A program made the position numbers and the translations under genes. The notes below the pieces were generated by a model that saw nothing but the letters and a program-made list of their open reading frames with translations, made no database searches and was not told the DNA's origin. 13,267 nucleotides of DNA from Rhodobacteraceae bacterium UBA6141. Lineage in GTDB: Bacteria; Pseudomonadota; Alphaproteobacteria; Rhodobacterales; Rhodobacteraceae. Shown here one piece after another: positions 6,813-12,971 of this stretch. The stretch covers positions 1 to 13,267 of the forward strand of contig DIVD01000087.1 of the NCBI GenBank assembly GCA_002423245.1, given 5' to 3'. How positions within the stretch are numbered: position 1 is the stretch's first letter; the number at the start of each line of letters is the position of its first letter.

Positions 6813-7622
6813 TCATTCCTTCATCGCCTTTTCGATCATCTCAGTCAGTGCAGCGCGGGACACCTCGCCGGTCTGGGCCGCGACCAGTTCGCCGCCGGCA
6901 TCGAAGACCAGCGTCGAGGGCAGGCCGATGGCGCGCAGTTGCGCCATCAGCCGCTGGCGCGGGTCCAGCACCATTCCGTCGAAGGGCAGGTTCTCGCCCA
7001 GCAGAAAGGCCAGCACCTGATCCGGGCCTTCGCCCTGATTGGCAAAAACGAAATCCACATCGGACGTGTCCGCGGCCAGATCGACCATCATCGGCATCTC
7101 GCGGCGGCAGGGCGGGCACCATGTCGCCCAGAGGTTCAGGACCATGGGCTTGCCGCGGCCGTCCAGTTGCTCGGACCCGCCATTCAGGCCGATCAGATCC
7201 ATCGCGGGCAGGATAACCGCCGGGCGCGGCGACGCGATGCCGATCACCTGATGCGCCATGAAGGCCAGCGTCCCGCCGAAGATCAAGGGTTTCACCACGG
7301 CGGTCCGGTTGCGCAGCAGCGTCACCAGAAAGACTGCAGTGCCGGCGGCCCAGCCAGCGCGGGGCGCAAAGCCGCCTTGCCACAGTTTCAACGCGTCCTG
7401 CGGGCGGACCACGAAGTCCTCCCAGTTGCCAATGACAAAGCCGATCCGCGCGCCGATGATCCAGGCCAGCAGCGCGTATCCCGCCCACCGCGCCGCCTCC
7501 GCCCCCGGCCGGCGCTGCACGCGCGCCGTGATTTCGGCCACCAGCATGAACAACAGCATCGCAGCAATCCCCGCAAGGCGGGCACCGTCGAAGACCAGCG
7601 GGCCGATCGCGACGGCATTCAT
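6813..7622 (-). CDS. TlpA-like membrane thioredoxin with an N-terminal Lgt-like membrane module
   Basis: Membrane-tethered periplasmic thiol reductase of 269 residues. The C-terminal half is a TlpA/ResA-type thioredoxin with WCPPC (Cys169, Cys172) and cis-Pro235 (GLPST). The N-terminal half (about 1-130) has four hydrophobic segments and resembles the first third of prolipoprotein diacylglyceryl transferase: an IGP start, then GARIGFV, then KLWQGG, lining up with Lgt's GGRIGYV and VWDGG. The Lgt catalytic block SFHGG reads APRAG here, so the His is gone and the later Lgt helices are absent; transferase activity is unlikely. The start at 7622 overlaps the dsbD stop (ATGA), with AAGGTG 5 nt upstream. 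Reading the open frame back to 7883 would run through dsbD and is not credible. It likely receives electrons from DsbD, as ScsD does. Confidence 0.88.
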   Translation of the reverse strand: MNAVAIGPLVFDGARLAGIAAMLLFMLVAEITARVQRRPGAEAARWAGYALLAWIIGARIGFVIGNWEDFVVRPQDALKLWQGGFAPRAGWAAGTAVFLVTLLRNRTAVVKPLIFGGTLAFMAHQVIGIASPRPAVILPAMDLIGLNGGSEQLDGRGKPMVLNLWATWCPPCRREMPMMVDLAADTSDVDFVFANQGEGPDQVLAFLLGENLPFDGMVLDPRQRLMAQLRAIGLPSTLVFDAGGELVAAQTGEVSRAALTEMIEKAMKE

Positions 7623-9472
7623 CGCCGCACCTTCTCGATCGAGGCCAGCATGTCCCCGGCCGCGACCTCGCCGATCAATCTGCTGTCGGGGGCCTCGGAC
7701 CGGGCGGCATTCAGAAACACCATGGTCGGCGGACCCGCGGCGGCAAGCCGTGCCATCAGGGCCTGCGCCTCTGCGTTGAAATCGCTGACATCGACCTTGA
7801 TCGGCGCCATGTCGTTCAACGCCGCATTGACCGCCGGATCGGAAAGCGGCCCGCGTTCGATCGTGCGGCATGTCACGCACCAATCGGCGGTGACATAGAC
7901 GAGCGCCGACTTGCCTGCGGCCGAAGCCAGCGCCTGATCCAGCTGCGCCCCCGTCGTGACGCGGGCAAAGCGGACCTCGCTCGCTTCGCCGGCGGGGTTG
8001 GCGCTTCTGGTCAGAGGCGCCAGCGGACGCAGCGGATCATCCGCGCCAAGCGCCGCGCCGAAGCCCTGTATCAACCCGGCGAAGGCGAGCACGATCCCCA
8101 GGGCGGCAGAGAGCCTGACGCGCGAGGGCGAGGCTTTCTCCAACCGGTCCAGCGCGCCCAAGAATACGCCGGAAAGGAGCAGCAGCGCCGCCCACAGGGC
8201 CAGCGTCGCGGGGCCGGGCAGCACGCGCCCGGCCAGCCAGACGGCGAAACCCAGGAAGATCACGCCGAAGGCTTGTTTGACGCGCTGCATCCAGATGCCG
8301 CTTCGGGGCAGGATTTGCGGACCGAACGCCCCCACCGCCAGCAGCGGCAGACCATGGCCCAGGCCCAAGGCGAACAGGGCCGCCGCGCCCAGCATGACAT
8401 CGCCCGTCTGCGCGATATAGATCAGCGCTCCGGCCAGCGGCGCAGTCACGCAGGGCCCGATGATCAGCGCCGAGGTAAAGCCCAGGCCCGCCGCGCCGGT
8501 GACCGATCCGCGCCGCCCGCAGACCTGTCCCAGCCTGCGCTGCAGTCCTGCAGGAATCTGCAATTCGTAAAGGCCGAACATCGACAGGGCCAATGCGACG
8601 AACAGGAGCGCCATGATACCGATCGCCCAAGGCGATTGCAGCACGAGCTGCAGATTGGCCCCTGACCAGGCCGCGGCGACCCCGAGCGCGCCAAAGGCCG
8701 ATGCCATCGCCAGAACATAGGCGCCGGTCAGAACCAGCCCGCGCCGTGCCGTCAGCCGTTCTCCCTGCGCGGCCAGCATGCCCACAGCGATCGGCACCAT
8801 CGGCAGCACGCATGGCGTGAAGGCCAGCAGCAGCCCGAAACCCAGAAACCCAAGGATGACCATGGCGGTCCCGCCCCGCAGGGCCAACCCCTCGATAAGG
8901 CCATTATCCCGTGCCAGTTTCAGATCGCCCGAGCGTGGGCCGATGCCTTCCGGCGCGCCGCCCGTCGACCATGCAGCGCCATCGGCCTGGCTGAACGCCC
9001 CGCTTGCACCGCCGGGGGACGGTTCGTCATCCGTAGACAACCGCGACAGAGTGCCGTCGGGATCGAGCCGTGCCATCTGGGGCGCATAGCAGATGCCGTC
9101 CTGCTGGCAGCCCTGCCATGTCAGCGTCACCGGTCCGTCCTGCGCGGGCAGCGTCGCGGTGACATCGCCGCGATAGATCTCTTCCGGGCCGAAATAGGGA
9201 TCGTCGTGGCGTTCGCCGTCCGGCAGTTCCAACGGAACCGCAGCACCATCCGGCGTTTCCGCCTGAAACCTGCCGCGATAAAGATAGTATCCCTCGGCGA
9301 TCCGCCAGGACAGGTCCTGCGTTCCGTCGTCCAACGGCATGACCGTCAGCGCGAAGGCGTCTTCGGGTTGCAGAGGCTGCGATGCCGCTTGACTCGCGCC
9401 GGCGATAAGGCCGGACAGGGCGACAGAGGCCAGCAGCGCGGCGCGAAAGAGGAGAAACAATCTGGTCATCAT
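7619..9472 (-). CDS. dsbD: Thiol:disulfide interchange protein DsbD
   Basis: Transmembrane electron conveyor taking reducing power from cytoplasmic thioredoxin to periplasmic thiol proteins. The 617-residue protein has all three DsbD modules. After a signal peptide (to about 30) the periplasmic alpha domain carries Cys122 and Cys128 (CQQDGICY). The multi-helix beta domain (about 200-475) carries Cys221 (FTPCVLP) and Cys341 (GPCVTAP). The C-terminal thioredoxin domain has CVTC (Cys532, Cys535). All six redox cysteines are present, so it should be active. The start has two tandem ATGs (9472, 9469) with no close ribosome site; the best Shine-Dalgarno match lies 17 nt upstream and overlaps box 3. 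First gene of a four-gene operon with overlapping junctions. Confidence 0.95.
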   Translation of the reverse strand: MMTRLFLLFRAALLASVALSGLIAGASQAASQPLQPEDAFALTVMPLDDGTQDLSWRIAEGYYLYRGRFQAETPDGAAVPLELPDGERHDDPYFGPEEIYRGDVTATLPAQDGPVTLTWQGCQQDGICYAPQMARLDPDGTLSRLSTDDEPSPGGASGAFSQADGAAWSTGGAPEGIGPRSGDLKLARDNGLIEGLALRGGTAMVILGFLGFGLLLAFTPCVLPMVPIAVGMLAAQGERLTARRGLVLTGAYVLAMASAFGALGVAAAWSGANLQLVLQSPWAIGIMALLFVALALSMFGLYELQIPAGLQRRLGQVCGRRGSVTGAAGLGFTSALIIGPCVTAPLAGALIYIAQTGDVMLGAAALFALGLGHGLPLLAVGAFGPQILPRSGIWMQRVKQAFGVIFLGFAVWLAGRVLPGPATLALWAALLLLSGVFLGALDRLEKASPSRVRLSAALGIVLAFAGLIQGFGAALGADDPLRPLAPLTRSANPAGEASEVRFARVTTGAQLDQALASAAGKSALVYVTADWCVTCRTIERGPLSDPAVNAALNDMAPIKVDVSDFNAEAQALMARLAAAGPPTMVFLNAARSEAPDSRLIGEVAAGDMLASIEKVRR

Positions 9473-9489
9473 GGCGCATCCGCTAGGGA

Positions 9490-9498
9490 CACCTCCTT
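9490..9498 (-). promoter_or_regulatory. Possible distant Shine-Dalgarno of dsbD, overlapping box 3
   Basis: Minus-strand AAGGAGGTG is a full anti-SD match but ends 17 nt before the dsbD ATG at 9472, too far for normal use. It is 12 nt from an out-of-frame ATG (9479). No other ribosome site is visible for dsbD, and no in-frame start exists upstream before a TAA. Confidence 0.35.
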
Positions 9499-9512
9499 AA
9501 GCGGGCCTTAAG
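9496..9512 (+). promoter_or_regulatory. Response-regulator box 3 (CTTAAG-N5-CTTAAG) in the dsbD/regulator divergent region
   Basis: CTTAAG at 9496-9501 and 9507-9512 with a 5-nt GC spacer. The orientation toward the regulator gene gives CTTAAGCTC, close to the CTTAAGCTT tails of boxes 1 and 2. It is 48 nt from the regulator ATG, suggesting autoregulation, and 23 nt from the dsbD ATG, where it overlaps a strong ribosome-site-like sequence. Binding is inferred. Confidence 0.8.
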
Positions 9513-9560
9513 CTCACCCGACGAAAGCGTGAGCGTGACTGCAAGGAAAGGCCCGGCTCG

Positions 9561-10229
9561 ATGCGATTGCTTGTTGTCGAAGATGATCCCGTTCTGTCGG
9601 ACGGTCTGTGCGTGGGTCTCGGGATAGCCGGTTTTACCACCGATCCGGTTACCACGCTGGCCGATGCCCGCGCGGCGCTGGAGACCGGCGGTTTCGGCGG
9701 TGTGGTACTGGACATCATGCTGCCCGACGGATCGGGGCTGGATCTGCTGGGCGAACTTCGCGGGCGCGGCGACCGGATCCCGGTGCTGCTGCTGACCGCC
9801 CGAGACCGGGTGCGCGACCGGGTAACTGGGCTGGATGCAGGCGCCGACGATTATCTGGGCAAGCCCTTCGATCTCGACGAACTGTCGGCACGGCTGCGGG
9901 CGATGCTGCGGCGGCATGAAGGGCGCGCCGCCGGTCTGATCTCCTGGAACGGTCTCAGCCTCGATCCTGCGGCGCAGACCGGCCGTTTCCGCGACCGACA
10001 CCTGCATTTCTCGCGCCGCGAATTCGCCATCCTTTACGCCCTGATCGAACATCCAGGCCATATCTGGTCAAAATCGCAACTGGAGGAACGTCTCTATGGC
10101 TGGCAGGAAGAGGTCGAGAGCAACACCGTCGAGGTATACATCCACCATCTCCGGGCAAAGCTCGGGCGCGATTTCATTCGCACTGTTCGCGGTCTGGGCT
10201 ATCGGCTGGCCGAGAAGACGGGGACCTGA
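9561..10229 (+). CDS. OmpR-family response regulator, PmrA/QseB type
   Basis: DNA-binding response regulator of 222 residues. The receiver domain shows the acidic pair Asp8/Asp9, phospho-acceptor Asp51 (VVLDIMLPD), Thr79 and Lys101 (KPF). The winged-helix domain (about 127-218) contains QLEERLYGW, VEVYIHHLRAKLG and a FIRTVRGLGY wing, which is the signature of the PmrA/QseB/TctD branch. That branch binds direct CTTAAG-like repeats with 5-nt spacing, exactly the motif found three times here. AAAGG lies 9 nt before the ATG. It overlaps the kinase gene by one base (TGATG) and is divergent from dsbD with box 3 between them. Likely activator of the four units, including its own. Confidence 0.95.
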   Translation: MRLLVVEDDPVLSDGLCVGLGIAGFTTDPVTTLADARAALETGGFGGVVLDIMLPDGSGLDLLGELRGRGDRIPVLLLTARDRVRDRVTGLDAGADDYLGKPFDLDELSARLRAMLRRHEGRAAGLISWNGLSLDPAAQTGRFRDRHLHFSRREFAILYALIEHPGHIWSKSQLEERLYGWQEEVESNTVEVYIHHLRAKLGRDFIRTVRGLGYRLAEKTGT

Positions 10230-11557
10230 TGTCGATCAAGCTGCGCCTGTTCCTGATCCTCGCCTTGGCGACCGGCCTTGTCTGGCTGTCAGCCGTCCTC
10301 TGGATCGAAGGATCGACCCGCGCGCAGGTCGAAAAGGTGCTGGACGCGCGGCTTGCCCAATCTGCCAACATGGTCAGTTCGCTGATCTCGGATCACCGGA
10401 TCGAGGTCGGCGATGCCGCCGACAAGCCCGCCACGATCACCATGCCGGCCAGCGCCGATTATTCGCGGCAATTGTCCTGCCAGATCTGGTCGCTGCGCGG
10501 TGATCTGGTCGGCGCATCATCGGGCGCGCCGCAATCGCGATTGGCAGGAAAAGAAGGCTTCACCACCTCTCTCATCGACGGCGAAAATTGGCGCGTCTAC
10601 TCCGTCAGCAATGCAGATCTGGGCGTCACTGTCATGGTCGGCGACCGCGTGACGATGCGCGACAGCCTGGTCTATGATGTCGTCGCCGGGCTTTTATGGC
10701 CGGCGCTGGTGATCCTGCCGCTGGTGGGACTGCTGATCTGGGTCAGCGTCGGGCGCGGTCTGGCCCCGCTGGAACGGTTGGAGACCGCATTGCGGGTGCG
10801 CAGCCCGGTAGATCTGAGCCCGCTCCCCGAAGGCCCCGCCCCGCGCGAGATCAGGCCGGTGCGGCGTGCACTGAACGGGTTGTTCGCGCAATTGGAACGG
10901 GTGCGCAGGACCGAGCGCGATTTTACCGCCTTCGCCGCGCACGAACTGAAAACGCCTCTCGCCGGGCTTCGCATGCAGGCGCAGATCGCGCGGCAGGCAA
11001 AAGACGATGCAACCCGCGGCAAGGCGCTGGCCGCGATCGAATTATCAGTCGACCGAACCGACCGGATGGTGCGACAGCTTCTGGACCTCGCGACCGTTGA
11101 AGGCGAGGACAACGCGCCCGAGTGGGTCGATCTGGCGGCTCTTTGTTCCGATCTCTCGATGTCCCTGCGCCAGCCCGCTGACGCGTTCGGGGCACAGCTG
11201 ACCTGCGACGTTCCGGCAGGGTCGGGAATCGTCACCAACCGCTTCCTGTTATTCGCCGCATTGCGCAACATCGCCGAGAACGCCATCCTGGCCTCGCCGC
11301 AGGGTGGACAGGTCCGGCTGAGCGTGCGGCAAGAGGGATGGAACGTGGTCATCCGGGTGACCGACGAAGGACCTGGCATCGACCCTGCCGATCTCTCCCG
11401 TGTCACTGACCGATTTTACCGCGGCCGCGCCACGCCATTCCAGGGCAGTGGCCTTGGCTTGGCCATCGTCGTGGCAGCCGCGGAACGGATGAACGGAACA
11501 TTGACGTTCCCGACCTCCGACAGAGGTCAGGCGGTGGAAGTCACCCTGCCTCGATGA
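10229..11557 (+). CDS. Sensor histidine kinase, QseC/TctE type
   Basis: Membrane sensor kinase of 442 residues, partner of the regulator just upstream. Two membrane segments (about 5-25 and 151-174) flank a periplasmic sensor of about 125 residues. A HAMP-like linker leads to the H-box AAHELKTPL with phospho-acceptor His238. The ATPase domain has an N-box (NIAENAI), G1 (DEGPGI), an F-box-like FYRG and G2 (GSGLGLAIV). Cys84, just before the QIW strand, is the only cysteine in the predicted periplasmic part. The signal cannot be read from sequence; redox or copper is suggested by the targets. The stop (11555-11557) is directly followed, in the same frame, by prophage-derived sequence, so the last few residues may have been remodelled at the junction. 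Confidence 0.95.
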   Translation: MSIKLRLFLILALATGLVWLSAVLWIEGSTRAQVEKVLDARLAQSANMVSSLISDHRIEVGDAADKPATITMPASADYSRQLSCQIWSLRGDLVGASSGAPQSRLAGKEGFTTSLIDGENWRVYSVSNADLGVTVMVGDRVTMRDSLVYDVVAGLLWPALVILPLVGLLIWVSVGRGLAPLERLETALRVRSPVDLSPLPEGPAPREIRPVRRALNGLFAQLERVRRTERDFTAFAAHELKTPLAGLRMQAQIARQAKDDATRGKALAAIELSVDRTDRMVRQLLDLATVEGEDNAPEWVDLAALCSDLSMSLRQPADAFGAQLTCDVPAGSGIVTNRFLLFAALRNIAENAILASPQGGQVRLSVRQEGWNVVIRVTDEGPGIDPADLSRVTDRFYRGRATPFQGSGLGLAIVVAAAERMNGTLTFPTSDRGQAVEVTLPR

Positions 11558-12014
11558 TGCAACCGCCTCGGCAAGCCGCTGATCGTCCGCTCGGCCTATC
11601 GCAGCCCCGAGCACAACCGTGCCGTTGGAGGTGCCACCCGCTCGAAGCACCTCGACGGCGCCGCCTTCGACATCGCCATGGCGCACCACGACCCGGAAGC
11701 GTTCGAGACCCGCGCGTCAGTGGGGCAAACGGTTCCCGGTCCGGACGACTGCCTTCGCAGCCGAGACGCCGCCCGCACGCGAAGTGCTGGCCGAGAGCCG
11801 AACGATAAAAGGCGGCGGGGCGGCTGGCGTGGCGACGCTGGGTGCGGCCGGGGTCGAGGTCGCGCAGAGCGTCCTGGCCGAGACCCAGACCGCCATCCTG
11901 CCGCTCGTGCCGTATCTCGACACGCTCCGCTGGGTGTTCATCGCCTTCGCGCTCGGCGGCATCGCGGTGACGATCTACGCCCGCCTCGACGATTGGAAAC
12001 GGGGGCAGCGGTGA
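11558..12014 (+). pseudogene. Prophage M15 peptidase (endolysin) remnant with C-terminal membrane segment
   Basis: Broken cell-wall peptidase of a prophage lysis cassette. In the kinase frame directly after its stop, the sequence reads LGKPLIVRSAYRSP and SKHLDGAAFDIAM (to about 11705), the M15 D-Ala-D-Ala carboxypeptidase core with its first His and Asp zinc ligands. No N-terminal part or start codon exists. Near 11700 the similarity switches to another frame, resuming at PARQWGKRFPV and running to the stop at 12014. From my memory of related prophage proteins, about 25-30 residues holding the third zinc ligand (an HxDLG-type block) have been deleted, with a frameshift. The tail has one membrane helix (TLRWVFIAFALGGIAVTIYA) and ends DDWKRGQR. 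The deletion size should be checked against intact homologues. Confidence 0.75.
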
Positions 12015-12268
12015 TTGGCGGGCTTGTCGCCACGTTCGCCGGATCGGTATGGGCGCGCACGGCGCTTCGCTACGGCGTCACCGCCCTCGCGATCCTTCTG
12101 TTCTTGCTGGCCCTGCGTCGCTCCGGCGAACAAGCGGGACGCCTCGCCGAACGCCTTGAGCCCACGGAGAAGGCCAATGATGTCCAACGCCAGATGCTGG
12201 AGGCTGCGGCTCGCCGCCCTCGCAATCGCGACGAACTGGTTGATCGGCTGCGCAACGGCGGGTTTTGA
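12011..12268 (+). CDS. Candidate inner-membrane spanin (Rz-like)
   Basis: Small prophage protein of 85 residues. The GTG start at 12011 overlaps the peptidase stop as GTGA. It has one N-terminal membrane helix (about 20-37, YGVTALAILLFLLAL) followed by a charged region rich in Glu, Gln, Arg and Leu that could form a coiled coil (about 38-70). That is the layout of i-spanins, which span the periplasm to disrupt the outer membrane at lysis. The next gene begins inside it in another frame and encodes a small lipoprotein, as expected for Rz/Rz1 pairs. Identification rests on architecture and context, not on a sequence motif. Confidence 0.7.
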   Translation: MIGGLVATFAGSVWARTALRYGVTALAILLFLLALRRSGEQAGRLAERLEPTEKANDVQRQMLEAAARRPRNRDELVDRLRNGGF

Positions 12269-12428
12269 GACCGGCGGCGTGGGGGCGTGCCCGCCCGTCG
12301 TGGAGTACAGCCGGGAGTTCCAGGCACGGGCGGCCGAGGAACTGGCCCGGCTGCCGAAGGGATCGATGATCGCAGAAATGCTAAGCGACTTCGCTGTGAT
12401 GCGCGACCAGGCGCGGACGTGCAGGTGA
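12177..12428 (+). CDS. Candidate outer-membrane spanin lipoprotein (Rz1-like)
   Basis: Small lipoprotein of 83 residues encoded partly inside the preceding gene in a different frame (92-nt overlap). Two adjacent ATGs (12177, 12180) open an arginine-containing signal peptide ending in a lipobox WLIGC. The mature part starts with a Gly-rich stretch, then CPPVVEYS and a helical EFQARAAEELARLPKG segment, a pattern I know from Rz1-type proteins of tailed phages. With the i-spanin-like protein it would complete the lysis cassette. The open frame extends further upstream to 12015, but that part is the shadow of the i-spanin gene. Confidence 0.7.
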   Translation: MMSNARCWRLRLAALAIATNWLIGCATAGFETGGVGACPPVVEYSREFQARAAEELARLPKGSMIAEMLSDFAVMRDQARTCR

Positions 12429-12633
12429 ACAGCGGGCCGGGCGGTAGCGTAGCAGGAAGCGCCAAACGCCTCCACCGCAGGGCATCACCCAGCCCGGTTC
12501 ACACGCTCACGATGTCAAAGAGCGGGAGGGAGTCGCAGAAGGCAGATGATGGCAGGTGGCGCGGTTCCTGTCACCTCCGGCGGCGGGCACGGTTGCGCAG
12601 CCCGGAGCCTCAGGGGCACTCGCCTCCCTTGGC

Positions 12634-12659
12634 CCGGACCGCGGAGGTCCGCGGTCCGG
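12634..12659. repeat. Perfect 12-bp-arm palindrome with 2-bp centre
   Basis: CCGGACCGCGGA (12634-12645) is followed after GG by its exact reverse complement (12648-12659). The stem is almost all G-C. No T-run follows, so it is not a classical terminator; it could be a protein-binding site, a cruciform or the relic of a mobile-element end. Confidence 0.85.
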
Positions 12660-12762
12660 CTCCCAAACCCGGCGTCGGAGATTGTATTGCGTGCGCGCAG
12701 TTGCCCCAAGCGGCAGTTCCCGAACGCAGAAAGCCCCCGCTTTGCAGGGGGGACTCGTCAAA

Positions 12763-12782
12763 CGTTGAGGTGGCGTTGAGGT
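12763..12782 (+). repeat. Direct repeat CGTTGAGGT spaced by one helical turn
   Basis: CGTTGAGGT occurs at 12763-12771 and 12774-12782, start to start 11 bp, just before the small open frame at 12792. The spacing would suit a dimeric DNA-binding protein, or it may be a relic of recombination. Confidence 0.6.
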
Positions 12783-12791
12783 AAAACGCGC

Positions 12792-12923
12792 ATGCCTATA
12801 CGCAAGTGTTTTTTGTCGGACTCCAACCATTTGGAAGAGTTGAGGAATTTGGTTGCGGGAGGGCGATTCCAGAAATACTGCTATTTGCACTCCGCGGAGC
12901 GGCTCCTTCCGCTTGCTGCGTGA
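12792..12923 (+). CDS. Possible 43-residue small ORF, unidentified
   Basis: ATG to TGA open frame of 43 codons in the less GC-rich part of the intergenic region, with GAGG 10 nt upstream. It is rich in Leu and charged residues and has no signal peptide, membrane helix or known motif. A continuation in another frame after the stop (LLREGQHAPLSWEILNKAG, near 12911-12970) also reads protein-like, so this may be the broken end of a longer gene cut by the IS. Chance is equally possible. Confidence 0.2.
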   Translation: MPIRKCFLSDSNHLEELRNLVAGGRFQKYCYLHSAERLLPLAA

Positions 12924-12971
12924 AGGACAGCATGCCCCGCTCTCGTGGGAGATCTTGAACAAGGCAGGAAG

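Larger units (their letters stand above)
12429..12971. other. 543-bp region without a convincing gene, between the prophage remnant and the IS
   Basis: No open frame here reads like a known protein. The longest (minus strand, 12507-12962) has a composition typical of chance frames. It holds a long palindrome (12634-12659), a C5/G5 hairpin (12734-12751), a direct repeat (12763-12782) and a 43-codon open frame (12792-12923). From about 12785 to 12870 base composition is clearly less GC-rich than the rest, suggesting a different origin. Confidence 0.6.

Noticed and set aside
7623..7883. Upstream extension of the TlpA-like protein to 7883
   Set aside because: It would overlap 260 bp of the dsbD thioredoxin domain in another frame; ATG 7622 gives the usual ATGA junction and a ribosome site.
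6747..7898. 383-codon open frame on the plus strand
   Set aside because: Antisense shadow of the TlpA-like gene and the end of dsbD; composition is typical of a chance frame.
9483..10061. 192-codon open frame on the minus strand upstream of dsbD
   Set aside because: Antisense to the response regulator, which has all receiver and DNA-binding motifs.
11678..12268. Single 196-codon gene on the plus strand
   Set aside because: It is a composite: the end of the M15 remnant frame, out-of-frame sequence, and then the i-spanin frame that properly begins with GTG at 12011.
12734..12751. C5/G5 hairpin as an intrinsic terminator of the prophage cassette
   Set aside because: The stem is short with a bulge and no T-run follows on the plus strand; it lies 300 bp after the last gene.
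12507..12962. 151-codon minus-strand open frame
   Set aside because: It crosses the palindrome and hairpin, has no motif, no coherent hydrophobic pattern and no ribosome site; probably chance.
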